Positions 42,648-51,384 of a stretch of DNA of 64,000 bases are shown here, one piece after another. This DNA comes from Cryobacterium adonitolivorans. GTDB taxonomy: Bacteria > Actinomycetota > Actinomycetes > Actinomycetales > Microbacteriaceae. Each line of letters opens with the position of its first letter. The first letter of the stretch is position 1. Under the pieces are notes generated by a model. It made no database searches. It saw only the letters and a program-made list of their open reading frames with translations, and had not been told where the DNA came from. The stretch spans positions 1 to 64,000 of the forward strand of contig NZ_SOFL01000057.1 of the NCBI RefSeq assembly GCF_004402695.1. The letters are read 5' to 3'. The position numbers were made by a program, and so were the translations under genes.

Positions 42648-43091
42648 ATGATCTCCGACCGCCTGACGGACCTGTCGATGCGAGCCATGAATGCCGTGCA
42701 CCGGACGTTGCTGGTGCTCACCCGCGGTCGGCTTGGCTGGAGGATCGGGCCGATGCGCGTAGTGGAACTGCACACCATCGGACGTAAAACCGGCGCGCGA
42801 CGCTCCACGATGCTTACCGCCCCGATCCACGAGCCCGACCGGGTGGTGCTGATTGCGTCGAAGGGAGGCGATCACCGCAACCCGTTCTGGTACCTCAACC
42901 TGGTCGCCCACCCCGACGTGGAAATCACCGAGAACGGGGTCACCCGCCCGATGCGGGCCCGCACGGCCGGCGAGGCCGAGAAGGCGGAACTCTGGCCTGC
43001 GATCGTGCGCGCCTATTCCGGCTATGCCGGATACCAGCAGAAAACCACCAGGGACATCCCGGTGGTCATCTGCGAGCCGCCCGCCGCCTGA
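42648..43091 (+). CDS. F420-type nitroreductase-family protein (DDN/DUF385)
   Basis: 147 aa split-barrel protein. Typical DUF385 features: VELHTIGRKTGARRSTMLTAP, SKGGDHRNPFWYLNLVAHPDVEI (as KGGDHRNPFWYLNL and HPDVEI) and the C-terminal YAGYQQKTTRDIPVVI. Relatives use F420H2 to reduce quinones or nitro compounds. It is the only plus-strand gene in this stretch and diverges from the DUF1269 gene by 11 nt. Confidence 0.88.
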   Translation: MISDRLTDLSMRAMNAVHRTLLVLTRGRLGWRIGPMRVVELHTIGRKTGARRSTMLTAPIHEPDRVVLIASKGGDHRNPFWYLNLVAHPDVEITENGVTRPMRARTAGEAEKAELWPAIVRAYSGYAGYQQKTTRDIPVVICEPPAA

Positions 43092-43156
43092 GACGGGAAC
43101 CAGACCCTGGCTCGGGCTCAGTTGGCCGGGCTCAGCTGGTCAGCCGAGAAGTCCGT

Positions 43157-43702
43157 TCACCACCGATGCGCCACGTCGACCACGAGCCGGCTCCCGTCAC
43201 CGGGGCCGTCGAGGATGAACGACCGGAACGGCAGCCGGGCGCGAACGCCGAGTCCAAACGTGCTCTGGCCTTCGAAGCCGCCGGCGAAGGAGACCTGTCG
43301 GAAGGTCTGGTAGCCGGAGACGTTGAGCGCTTCGCTGTCATTGTCCGGGTCGTAAGTCACAACACCGTTGGCATCGTACGAGTGCGCGAGTGCGATCACC
43401 CGCAGATCGGCTGCACCGCGGAGAGGCACGGGTATGCCCGATCCATCCTGAACGACCTCCGGCACGTAGCGAACATCGAACCCCTGAATGTCGCCGTTCA
43501 CGTCGATTACGAAGCGGTCGAAGCACGCGTGCTCGCCCGAGCGTGCGTTGGTGACCGTCGCGGCCGACATTGTGCTCTGACTGTCGGGGAGCGAGCCCCA
43601 GGTGATGCCGCAGTAGGGGGCGGCCGTGGCGGCAGTGGTGCCGGAGGTGAGAAATACTGCACCCATCAACGCGCTGAGGATGAGTGCTACGGAACGCTTC
43701 AT
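43157..43702 (-). CDS. Secreted AMIN-like domain protein
   Basis: 181 aa. Signal peptide MKRSVALILSALMGAVFLTSGTTAATA is seen as a KR start and a hydrophobic core, with likely cleavage after ATAA around residue 27. Two Cys (YCGITWG and EHACFDRFVID) may form a disulfide. The repeated GYQTFRQVSF and SRLVVDVAH patterns match the AMIN-like family found in actinobacterial secreted proteins. AAGGAG precedes the ATG. Function unknown. Confidence 0.82.
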   Translation of the reverse strand: MKRSVALILSALMGAVFLTSGTTAATAAPYCGITWGSLPDSQSTMSAATVTNARSGEHACFDRFVIDVNGDIQGFDVRYVPEVVQDGSGIPVPLRGAADLRVIALAHSYDANGVVTYDPDNDSEALNVSGYQTFRQVSFAGGFEGQSTFGLGVRARLPFRSFILDGPGDGSRLVVDVAHRW

Positions 43703-43818
43703 TGCGATCCACTCCTTGTGTCGAATTCCTAGGATTAATGCTACGCCGGAGCTTCAGATCCTTGGAGAACCCGATAGTTACGGATTGGACGCAATTTCCT
43801 ATGAGTCTCCCCGGCCGG

Positions 43819-44969
43819 TCAACGGGTCAGCCGGGTGAGCTCCACATCGGTCCCGGCGAAGGCGGCATCCGTCGCGCGCAGCACACGCAACACGTTGGCG
43901 CCGGCCAGGGCGGCGAGCTCTGAGGCGCTCCAGCCGCGCCGGGCCAGTTCGAGCAACAGGGCCGGGTAGCCGTCGACTCCCTCGAGCTGTTCGGGGAACG
44001 CGTCGGTGCCGTCGAAGTCGCCGCCCAGGCCGATGTGGCGGATGCCGGCGACGTCCCGCGCGTGCTCCACGTGATCGGCCACCTGCGCCAGGGTCACCCG
44101 CGGTGCGGGGTGCTCTGGTCGCCGCCGAACCAGCCGGCGTACTCCGCCGACACGAACTGCGGCACGAAGGTGACCATCAGCACGCCGTCGTTGTCGGCCA
44201 AGCGCGCGAGGACGTCGTCGGGCACGTTGCGCGGGTGGGCGGTGACGGCGGAGCAGGAGCTGTGGCTGAAGATCACCGGGGCGCTCGTGGCGTCGAGGGC
44301 CGCGTGCGCCGTCGCCGGGGAGACGTGCGAGAGGTCGACGATCATGCCCAACCGGTTGAGCTCCCGGATGTACTCGACGCCGCGCGCGCTCAGGCCGTTG
44401 TGCACCGGATCGTCGGTACCCGAGTCGGCCCACGTCGTGTTGTGCACATGCGTGAGGGTGAGGTAGCGCACGCCCAGCCTGGCCAGCATCCGCAGCACAG
44501 CGGGGGAATCGTTGAGCGAGTGGGCGCCCTCGGCGCCCAGCAGTGAGGCGATGCGGCCGCTCGCGCGGGCACCCTCCACATCGGCGGCGCTCGTGGCGAT
44601 CACGAAGCTCTGCGGATACCGGGCGGCGAGCCGGTACACCCAGTCGACCTGTTCCAGGGTGCCCTGCACGGCGCTGGGTCCCGCGAGGGAGTCCTTCACG
44701 TACACCGACCAGAATTGACCGCCAACCCGGCCTGTGCGTAGCCGGTCGATGTCGGTGTCGGTGTCCAGGGCGCCGTCCAGGCCCTCGACGGAGTAGTCCC
44801 GGTTCTCGCGGCACTCCCAGGCCCAGTCGTTGTGGCCGTCGATGAGCGGGGCCAGGTCGAGGGCCGCGGCCACCGTGGCGAGGGCATGGGCGCCGGACGG
44901 GACGGCGCCCACAGGGACAGCGCCCACAGGGACAGCGCGGGAGGGGTCGGTGCGTGCGGTCATCCGCAC
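43819..44969 (-). pseudogene. M19 (renal) dipeptidase, frameshifted
   Basis: Frame 1 from ATG 44969 gives an M19 dipeptidase with its zinc ligands: IDGHNDWAWE, LLGAEGAHSL, LTLTHVHNTTWADSG and IFSHSSCSAV, then stops at 44094-44096. Frame 2 picks up VTLAQVADHVEHARDVAG, HIGLGGDFDGTDAFP and LAGANVLRVL and ends at 43819. The break is at about 44101-44112, and 1151 nt is one short of a multiple of 3, so one base is missing. Both parts are highly conserved, so it is a recent frameshift or a sequencing error. A 15-bp repeat encodes PVGAVPVGAV at the N-terminus. Confidence 0.85.
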
Positions 44970-45000
44970 ACGCTAGCAGCCGCTCGGCGGGCCGGCCGGG

Positions 45001-45324
45001 CTACTCGTCGAGCGCAAGTTCCTTGGGCAGCTCGAACTCCTTCGACGCCAGCTCCTCGACGTTGACGTCCTTGAACGTCAACACTCGCACCGACTTCACG
45101 AAACGGTCGGACCTGTAGACATCCCAGACCCAGACATCCTTCATCGTCAGCTCGAAGTAGAAGTCGTGTTCGGTGTCGCGACGTACAAGTTCAACCTCGT
45201 TTGCGAGGTAGAAGCGGCGCTCGGTTTCGACGACGTACTGGAACTGCCCCACAACGTCTCGATACTCGCGGTATAGGGCCAACTCGACCTCGCGGTCGTA
45301 GTCCTCGAACTCATCTTCTTCCAT
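45001..45324 (-). CDS. DUF2469 family protein
   Basis: 107 aa acidic protein, starts MEEDEFEDYDREVELALYRE, with the conserved VETERRFYLANEVELVRRD shown by VVETERRFYLAN and DVWVWDVYRSDRFVKSVRVLT by DVWVWDVYRSDRF. The family is restricted to actinobacteria and sits next to rnhB. Function unknown. Confidence 0.9.
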   Translation of the reverse strand: MEEDEFEDYDREVELALYREYRDVVGQFQYVVETERRFYLANEVELVRRDTEHDFYFELTMKDVWVWDVYRSDRFVKSVRVLTFKDVNVEELASKEFELPKELALDE

Positions 45325-45349
45325 GGTGAGACAATCTTACGCGCAGTTC

Positions 45350-46000
45350 TCAGGCGGGAATTTTGAGCCAGCTGAGCCGGTGATGTTCGCTGGCTCCCAG
45401 CGCACCGATTGCGGTCATGTGTTGGGCGCTGCCGTAGCCCTTGTTGCCCGCCCAGCCGTAGCCGGGGGTGGCGAGGTCGGCCGCGATCATCAGCCTGTCG
45501 CGGTGCACCTTCGCGATCACAGATGCGGCGGAGACCGACGCGCAGTCCTGGTCGGCCTTGATGCGGGTCACCACGGCCAGCGGGGTGGCCAGCGCCTTGT
45601 TGAGCCAGTCGTCGTTGCCGTCAAGCAGCACCACCCCGCCGACGATGTCGACGCCGTCGGCGTGCAGCTGCGCGAGCGCGCGCTTGCCGGCCAGGCCGAG
45701 CGCCGCGATGATGCCCACGATGTCCACCTCCTGCGGTGACGCCAGTCCGACCGCGCTGTGACGCACCCAGGCCGCGGCGAGCGGGGCGAGCAGCTCCCGA
45801 CGCGGTTCGCTCAGGAGCTTGGAGTCGCGGAGTCCGACCGGGAACGCACCGACGTCGGCCGTCACCACCGCGAGGCCCACGGCGACGGGGCCCGCGAGGG
45901 CACCGCGGCCGACCTCGTCGCAGCCGATCACGCAGCTGGCACCGGCGGCGAGCATCGCCAGCTCCACCTCGAGGGTGGGCTCGACGACGGCCATCATCAC
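45350..46000 (-). CDS. rnhB: Ribonuclease HII
   Basis: 216 aa. Removes ribonucleotides from DNA. Catalytic acids: Asp-Glu in GCDEVGRGALAGPV, Asp in RDSKLL region, Asp in VLLDGNDDWL and the downstream KADQDCASVSAASVIAKVHRD shown by DQDCASVSAASVIAK. Start is GTG 46000 or one of two following ATGs; GAGGA is placed for the GTG. It follows lepB by 28 nt. Confidence 0.93.
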   Translation of the reverse strand: MMMAVVEPTLEVELAMLAAGASCVIGCDEVGRGALAGPVAVGLAVVTADVGAFPVGLRDSKLLSEPRRELLAPLAAAWVRHSAVGLASPQEVDIVGIIAALGLAGKRALAQLHADGVDIVGGVVLLDGNDDWLNKALATPLAVVTRIKADQDCASVSAASVIAKVHRDRLMIAADLATPGYGWAGNKGYGSAQHMTAIGALGASEHHRLSWLKIPA

Positions 46001-46028
46001 GGGCGGGTCCTCGTCGGGTACGGGGCGT

Positions 46029-46775
46029 TCACTTGTCGGCTTCCTCGACCCCGCGGAACACCTCAGGGTAGTCGTCCAGCCAGCTCCAGCGATCGAGCGG
46101 CCAGCTGATCACGAGGGCGCGGCCGACGACGTTGTCCATTGGCACGAACCCCTTGCCCGGAGCGTTGGGGTGGTAGCGGGAGTCGAGGGAGTCGTAGCGA
46201 TTGTCGCCCATCACCCACAGCGAATTCTTCGGAACGACGACGTCGAAGGCGTCCTTGGACACGCCGGACTGGCCGGCGGGCAGGAGCGCATACGGTTCGC
46301 TGAGCGGGATGTCGTTCACGCTCATCTGGCCCAGCGTGTTGCAGCAGACCACGTGGTCCCCGGGAAGACCGATGACCCGTTTGATCAGATGGTCGTTGCT
46401 GTCCGGCGCGGACAGGCCCACCACCGACATCGTCCAGTCGAGGGCCGCGACGATCGGGTTCTGTTCGATGGGCGGCTGCGCCGGCAGCCATCCGCCCGGA
46501 TCGCGGAAGACGACGACGTCACCGCGGGAGACGGGCATCAGGCCGGGTTCAAGCTGGTTGACGATGATGCGGTCGTCGACCAGCAGGGTGTTCTCCATCG
46601 ACCCCGACGGGATGTAGAAGGAACGCACGAGGAAGGTCTTGATCAGGAACGAGATGAGCAGTGCCACCACGAAAATGATGAGAAGGTCGCGAATGAATAT
46701 CGCGACGCCGCGCTTCTTGCGCGGTGAATCTGATTCCAGGCGATGCGATCGCGAGGGCAGAGTGTTGTCTGTCAT
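46029..46775 (-). CDS. lepB: Signal peptidase I
   Basis: 248 aa. One N-terminal membrane segment (LLIIFVVALLISFLIKTFLV), nucleophile Ser in YIPSGSMENTL, general-base Lys in HLIKRVIGLPGDHV and the GDNRYDSLDSR box. It removes signal peptides from secreted proteins. The start codon sits 7 nt after a 12-bp hairpin that holds the likely Shine-Dalgarno sequence. Confidence 0.95.
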   Translation of the reverse strand: MTDNTLPSRSHRLESDSPRKKRGVAIFIRDLLIIFVVALLISFLIKTFLVRSFYIPSGSMENTLLVDDRIIVNQLEPGLMPVSRGDVVVFRDPGGWLPAQPPIEQNPIVAALDWTMSVVGLSAPDSNDHLIKRVIGLPGDHVVCCNTLGQMSVNDIPLSEPYALLPAGQSGVSKDAFDVVVPKNSLWVMGDNRYDSLDSRYHPNAPGKGFVPMDNVVGRALVISWPLDRWSWLDDYPEVFRGVEEADK

Positions 46776-46782
46776 TTAACCG

Positions 46783-46821
46783 CCTGAGCTCCTCGCCCAG
46801 TTTAGCGGGGAGGAGCTCAGG
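46783..46821 (-). terminator. Strong hairpin between rplS and lepB
   Basis: CCTGAGCTCCTC (46783-46794) pairs perfectly with GAGGAGCTCAGG (46810-46821), loop 15 nt. It lies 63 nt past the rplS stop and ends 7 nt before the lepB ATG, and its GAGGAG arm could be the lepB ribosome-binding site. It may be a terminator, a translation switch or both. Confidence 0.75.
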
Positions 46822-46884
46822 GGGAAATCCAGCGGCTGCGAAAACGCTCAGGCTATTGCCCTGGTGAGTCGCGGCAGGCGCTGC

Positions 46885-47229
46885 TTAGTCGCGCTTTTCC
46901 TTGATCTTGGCCTTCTTGCCACGGAGACCGCGCAGGTAGTACAGCTTCGCGCGACGCACGTCACCGCGGACGACGACCTCGATGTGGTCGATCACCGGGG
47001 AGTGCACCGGGAAGGTACGCTCGACGCCGACCTGGAAGCTGACCTTACGGACGCAGAACGTCTCGCGGACGCCTTCACCGGAACGGCCGATGACGACGCC
47101 CTGGTAGACCTGGACACGCGAACGCGCGCCTTCAACGATGTTGACGTGAACCTTGACGGTGTCGCCGGCGCGGAACTCCGGGATGTCTGAACGCAGCGAT
47201 GCCGCGTCCACCTGGTCGAGAATATGCAT
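46885..47229 (-). CDS. rplS: 50S ribosomal protein L19
   Basis: 114 aa, standard. Motifs: [21 protein letters not shown] (as [13 protein letters not shown]), [21 protein letters not shown] (as QGVVIGRSG) and [20 protein letters not shown] (as [12 protein letters not shown]). It is preceded by a structured leader (47353-47393). The ATG has AGAGAG upstream. Confidence 0.97.
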   Translation of the reverse strand: MHILDQVDAASLRSDIPEFRAGDTVKVHVNIVEGARSRVQVYQGVVIGRSGEGVRETFCVRKVSFQVGVERTFPVHSPVIDHIEVVVRGDVRRAKLYYLRGLRGKKAKIKEKRD

Positions 47230-47352
47230 GTTTTTCGCTCTCTGTACCCGCCACAGGTCGAGGACGTTTCAGTGGCGCCCCGCCCGCTCACCGAAGGCGA
47301 GTTGGTGGCGACCAATTGAGTGTGTGCGTGCCGATATGAGTGCAGCTCCCCT

Positions 47353-47393
47353 GTGGCAGAGACATGCCGCGGCACAAGCGCTAATTCTGCCAC
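47353..47393 (-). promoter_or_regulatory. Structured hairpin in the rplS leader
   Basis: On the minus strand GTGGCAGA (47393-47386) pairs perfectly with TCTGCCAC (47360-47353). Inside, GTGCC and GGCAT form a second stem. It lies 124 nt upstream of rplS, in a 204-nt gene-free leader. L19 autoregulatory leaders are known in other bacteria, but I cannot confirm homology. It may alternatively be a terminator for the upstream gene. Confidence 0.5.
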
Positions 47394-47433
47394 TAAACCA
47401 GCCGCGCGCCAAACCCTCGGCCGACGGCACGTT

Positions 47434-47991
47434 TTAGAGCCCGGTCGGCTTCTCCCGGATGATGATCACCGACGGGTCGGCGGGCGTCGGATGCGCAGGG
47501 TCCTGGCGGGCCTCGTCCGGACGTATGGTGGACCGGTCGGTCATCGTCGGGAACGGGCTGGGCCCAGCGGGGACTGTGCCGAACCTGGCGGTTTCGTCGA
47601 TGTAGACCATGGCCTCGCGCACCCGCGTGCGAGCGGCGTCGAAGAGTTCCCAGAGCACGAACCAGAAGGCGCCGAGTCCCACGAAGACCGCGAGCACCGA
47701 CAGCCAGGGCGCGGCAACGGAGTACACGCCCATCAGCACGATCAAGACGTGCCAGAGGGACAGCGCGGCCACGTCCGCCCAGGACACCGCCTTGACCGCG
47801 CGCACGTCCTTGCGGGCCAGGATGAGCAGGCTGACCACGAGAAGGCCGAAACCGATGGCGATGGCACCGAAGGCGGCGCCGAGGACCTCCCAGGCCGAGG
47901 AGCCGAAAATGGACGCGGCGACCATCAGCCAGAGCGGAAGCGCGCCGACGGCTACGAACTGCCAGTAGTAGAAGACCCTGCGGAGAATCAC
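47434..47991 (-). CDS. Membrane protein of unknown function
   Basis: 185 aa. Four hydrophobic segments (near residues 8-30, 35-58, 72-92, 95-116) and a C-terminal cytoplasmic tail ending in Pro/Asp-rich sequence (DPSVIIIREKPTGL). GTG start 10 nt after the trmD stop with GGGG upstream. I do not recognise the family. It lies between trmD and rplS, which are normally adjacent. Confidence 0.78.
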   Translation of the reverse strand: MILRRVFYYWQFVAVGALPLWLMVAASIFGSSAWEVLGAAFGAIAIGFGLLVVSLLILARKDVRAVKAVSWADVAALSLWHVLIVLMGVYSVAAPWLSVLAVFVGLGAFWFVLWELFDAARTRVREAMVYIDETARFGTVPAGPSPFPTMTDRSTIRPDEARQDPAHPTPADPSVIIIREKPTGL

Positions 47992-48001
47992 AGTCCCCAG
48001 A

Positions 48002-48781
48002 TTACCCGCGGGCCGCCCGCCGAGCCTTGGAGTTCGCTGGAGGCTGAAGGTCGGCGTCGTCCTCGGCGGGCAGGAGGTCGGGGCGCACCGCGCGGGTGCG
48101 GTCGATCTGCTGCTGCCGACGCCACGCCGCGATGGCGCCGTGGTTGCCGCTGAGCAGAACCGGCGGTACGTCCAGGCCCCGCCAGCTGGCGGGCTTGGTG
48201 TAACTGGGGTACTCCAGCAGGCCGTCCTCGTGCGATTCCTCGACGAGGCTCTCGGGGTTGCCCACCACGCCGGGGATGAGCCGGCCAATGGCCTCGATCA
48301 TGGCCATCACGGCCACCTCTCCCCCGTTGAGCACGTAGTCGCCCAGGCTGACCAGGCGCACCCGGCCTCGGCCGGCGAAGTGGTCGACCACGCGCTGGTC
48401 GATGCCCTCGTAGCGCCCGCAGCCGAACACCAGGTGCGGCTCGCGGGCGAGTTCGCGGGCCATGGCCTGGGTGAACTGCTCCCCGGCGGGCGACGGGAAG
48501 ATCAGCACAGGGCCGGTGGCGCGCTCCGGCGTGCCAGCATCCGTCTCATCGGTCGCCGGCAGGATGCTGTCCAGCGCTTCGCCCCAGGGTTCGGGCTTCA
48601 TCACCATGCCGGCACCGCCGCCGTAGGGGGTGTCGTCGACGGTGTTGTGCCTGTCGTGGGTGAAATCGCGCAGGTTGTGCACGGCGAGGTCGATCAGGCC
48701 GGCCTGCCGGGCGCGGCCGAGAAGGGAGATGTCCAGCACACCGAAGAACTCCGGAAAAATACTGATGATGTCGATGCGCAT
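48002..48781 (-). CDS. trmD: tRNA (guanine-N1)-methyltransferase
   Basis: 259 aa SPOUT-class methyltransferase for m1G37. Motifs: [55 protein letters not shown] with the trefoil-knot SAM site, and the C-terminal tail. It starts 10 nt after the FNT gene. Confidence 0.97.
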   Translation of the reverse strand: MRIDIISIFPEFFGVLDISLLGRARQAGLIDLAVHNLRDFTHDRHNTVDDTPYGGGAGMVMKPEPWGEALDSILPATDETDAGTPERATGPVLIFPSPAGEQFTQAMARELAREPHLVFGCGRYEGIDQRVVDHFAGRGRVRLVSLGDYVLNGGEVAVMAMIEAIGRLIPGVVGNPESLVEESHEDGLLEYPSYTKPASWRGLDVPPVLLSGNHGAIAAWRRQQQIDRTRAVRPDLLPAEDDADLQPPANSKARRAARG

Positions 48782-48791
48782 AGGGGCAAGT

Positions 48792-49643
48792 CTACGAGTG
48801 GGCGGCGGCGCGCTCCGGCGCGTTCTCGGCGTCGTCCGACACGGCCGCCGCGCGGTTGACCTTGGTGCGGTGCGAGTAGTACAGAGGCAGGGCCGTGAAG
48901 AGCACGGCTCCCAGGAAGTTGCCGATCAGGACCGGGCCGGTGTTCCAGCCCCACCAGTCGCCGAAACTGATGTCCGCGCCGAGCAGCATGCCGGCCGGGA
49001 TGACGAACATGTTCACCACGGCGTGCTCGAGGCCGAGGCCGAAGAAGGTGAGCACGGGCAGCCACATGCCCAGGATCTTGCCCGATGCCGAGGTGGACGT
49101 GTAGAACATGATGGTGCCCAGCGCCACCATCCAGTTGCAGAGCATGGCCTTGATGACGACCACCAGGATGCCGCCGGCACCGATCGCCTCATAGGGCAGC
49201 ACCTTGTGCTCGGCCATGCGGATGATCGCCTGGATCATCGGATCCGTCGTGTCGGTGCCGAGGTAGGTGATGACACCCACGTACAGGACGGCGTACAGGC
49301 CGGCGCCGAAGATGTGCGCCGGGATGACGACGGCGAAGTTCTTCAGCCCCTTGGCAATGGTGGTGCGGCCCTCGAGGATGGCCAGCGGGATGAGTGCGAA
49401 GCTGCCGGTGACCAGTTCGAGGCCGAGCATCAGGATCACGCAGAAACCGACGGGAAACACGAGGGCACCGACAATCGGCAGCCCGGTCTGGGTAGCCGCG
49501 GTCAGTGCCAGCGTGGTGGCCGCACCGAGGATCGCTCCGGAGAGCGTGCCGCGCACGAACATCTGACGTGCGGTGAGGTTGGTTTTGACGACTCCGGAAT
49601 GAACGAGCTGATCGATCAGGCGATCCGGTTTCACGTAGGACAT
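48792..49643 (-). CDS. Formate/nitrite transporter family channel
   Basis: 283 aa, six membrane segments, FNT fold. Signature residues: [29 protein letters not shown] with the channel Lys, and [16 protein letters not shown] with the central His. Which anion it moves (formate, nitrite, hydrosulfide) cannot be told from sequence. ATG at 49643 has GGAG about 9 nt upstream. It stands between rimM and trmD, a place where genes for ribosome maturation usually abut. Confidence 0.9.
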   Translation of the reverse strand: MSYVKPDRLIDQLVHSGVVKTNLTARQMFVRGTLSGAILGAATTLALTAATQTGLPIVGALVFPVGFCVILMLGLELVTGSFALIPLAILEGRTTIAKGLKNFAVVIPAHIFGAGLYAVLYVGVITYLGTDTTDPMIQAIIRMAEHKVLPYEAIGAGGILVVVIKAMLCNWMVALGTIMFYTSTSASGKILGMWLPVLTFFGLGLEHAVVNMFVIPAGMLLGADISFGDWWGWNTGPVLIGNFLGAVLFTALPLYYSHRTKVNRAAAVSDDAENAPERAAAHS

Positions 49644-49737
49644 GCGACGGTACTCCACTTCAACAGCCGCGATATCAACGAACGTGAAGTAGGTGTGGCG
49701 CGGCGCGCCTCTCCCCGTGAACTGGGTCAGGTCGCGT

Positions 49738-50409
49738 CTATGCGCCCTGACCGTCGGGAGTCGGCGTCGCTGCCGGTTCGTCGGAGTCTGGTTCCGCATC
49801 CGGTTCCGATGCCGCGTCCTCGGGAGTCGAGTCCTCGGCGTCGTCGGTGTCGGGTTCCTCCGGAAGCTCTTCGAGCAGGCCGGGGGGCGGGGTGATGGTG
49901 ATGATGCCGGCCTTGACATCGACGGAGGGCACGATCGCCTTGACGAAGGGGATCATCACCTCGCCGGCGGCGGTCTTCACGATCAGAAGGTCTTGGGCCG
50001 GCAGGTGCTCGAGGCGCGTCAGCGTGCCGATCTGCACCCCGTCGCGCACCACGGCGAGTCCCACCAGCTGGTGGTCGTACCAGGCGTCTTCTTCGTCGGT
50101 CTGCTCGGCCGAGTCCTGGTCGATCCAGAGGATCGCCTTGGCCAGGGTCTCGGCGGCCTCGCGGTCGGGGACACCCTTGAAAAACCCGACGGCGTGCTGG
50201 TTGTACCAGCGCAGCTCGACGAGTTCGATGGTCCTGCCGTGCCAGGGTGAGCTGGTCGGCACCTGGAGGGTGAACACGGCGCCCGGGACGAAACGTCGTC
50301 CCGGGTCGTCCGTGAACAGCTCCAGCTTGATGGCGCCCTTGAGGCCATGGGCCTTGGTGAGGCGCCCCACCCGCAGTTGGGTGGCCGGGGTCGTGCTGTC
50401 GTCACTCAT
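49738..50409 (-). CDS. rimM: Ribosome maturation factor RimM
   Basis: 223 aa. Binds S19 and helps 30S assembly. N-terminal RimM domain (QLRVGRLTKAHGLKGAIKLELFTDD as VGRLTKAHGLKG), PRC barrel (DLLIVKTAAGEVMIPFVKAIV as KTAAGEVMIPFV) and the DVKAGIITITPPPGLLE end. Residues about 190-223 form an unusual acidic tail (PDTDDAEDSTPEDAASEPDA). No clear Shine-Dalgarno before the ATG. Confidence 0.94.
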   Translation of the reverse strand: MSDDSTTPATQLRVGRLTKAHGLKGAIKLELFTDDPGRRFVPGAVFTLQVPTSSPWHGRTIELVELRWYNQHAVGFFKGVPDREAAETLAKAILWIDQDSAEQTDEEDAWYDHQLVGLAVVRDGVQIGTLTRLEHLPAQDLLIVKTAAGEVMIPFVKAIVPSVDVKAGIITITPPPGLLEELPEEPDTDDAEDSTPEDAASEPDAEPDSDEPAATPTPDGQGA

Positions 50410-50431
50410 GAGGGGGCTGGTCACTGCCCGC

Positions 50432-50668
50432 TCAATTGTCGGTGTCGACAACGTCGACCCGCACGCGCTTGCCATCGGCCAGAGCGGCCACGAGAGTGCG
50501 CAGCGCCTTGGCGGTGCGACCGGCGCGGCCGATCACCCGGCCGAGGTCCTCGGGGTTCACACGAACCTCGAGCACCTCGCCACGGGGTGAGTTCTGGGCT
50601 ACAACGTGCACGTCGTCCGGGTGATCAACGATTCCCTTGACGAGGTGCTCAAGCGCGGGAGCGAGCAA
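50432..50668 (-). CDS. khpA: KH-domain RNA-binding protein KhpA
   Basis: 78 aa with one KH domain around VNPEDLGRVIGRAGRTAKALR (GxxG loop GRAG). The family works with KhpB in RNA binding and cell-length control. TTG start, 2 nt from the rpsP stop. It has the usual place between rpsP and rimM. Confidence 0.92.
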   Translation of the reverse strand: MLAPALEHLVKGIVDHPDDVHVVAQNSPRGEVLEVRVNPEDLGRVIGRAGRTAKALRTLVAALADGKRVRVDVVDTDN

Positions 50669-50670
50669 AA

Positions 50671-51087
50671 TTACGCCTTGTCCTCTTCAGTTGCCGGTGC
50701 GGCAACTTCTTCGGTCTCAACCTTGGCCGCGGGCTTGTCGGCCTTGGGCTTCAGAACCGGCTTCTTCTTCTCGTCGGCGATGAAGGGAGCCTTGGGCTCC
50801 TTGATCTTGACGGTGGAGACGGCGTTCTTGTCACCCTTGAAGATGCCCCAGTCGCCGGTCAGCTTGAGGAGTGCCGCAACCTGCTCGGTCGGCTGCGCGC
50901 CGACGGAGAGCCAGTACTGGGCACGCTCGGACTTGACCTCGATGACCGAAGGCTCCTGCGTGGGGTGGTAGATGCCGATCTCTTCGATGACGCGACCATC
51001 GCGCTTGGTGCGCGAGTCGGCGACAACGATGCGGTAGTACGGCGCACGAATCTTGCCCATGCGCTTCAGACGGATTTTGACAGCCAC
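50671..51087 (-). CDS. rpsP: 30S ribosomal protein S16 with charged tail
   Basis: 138 aa against about 82 in E. coli. Core S16: [24 protein letters not shown] (as KIRLKRMG and [10 protein letters not shown]), [13 protein letters not shown]. Residues about 92-138 are a Lys/Ala/Glu tail. GTG start at 51087 with AGGAGA upstream. Confidence 0.96.
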   Translation of the reverse strand: MAVKIRLKRMGKIRAPYYRIVVADSRTKRDGRVIEEIGIYHPTQEPSVIEVKSERAQYWLSVGAQPTEQVAALLKLTGDWGIFKGDKNAVSTVKIKEPKAPFIADEKKKPVLKPKADKPAAKVETEEVAAPATEEDKA

Positions 51088-51384
51088 AATTCTCCTGTGA
51101 TTTAGATGTTTGGCGAACTGACAGCCGTGAGCGTGGGGGCACACTCGGCACAAGCTCAATAAGGTTCGTGTTACGCCGGATTAGAGGGTCGGGCGCAACG
51201 GAACTCGACTAATCATTGTGTCAGACATCGAGCACTTTGTGATAATCGAAGCCCCGAGTTGGCTGGAAAATGCGCAGCGCTACGTCACCTCGTGGAGCGC
51301 GGCGGACCGCGGCCACCCCGTTTAGCTGTCAGGATTGTGCCAGGTAGCCCCGAATCGGGGCATCGAAGCACGAAGGGCACCACT
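51088..51384. promoter_or_regulatory. Divergent region between rpsP and the ligase-like gene
   Basis: 297 nt that must carry the promoters of the rpsP operon (minus) and the plus-strand gene. On the minus strand TCTAAT (about 51183-51188) could be a -10 box. I see no well-matched -35 and no recognisable riboswitch. Confidence 0.35.

Noticed and set aside
47345..47425. tRNA-like look of the rplS leader
   Set aside because: A GTTTAGTGGCAGAATTAG-like stretch recalls a D-arm, but no acceptor stem, anticodon arm or TTCGA loop can be fitted.
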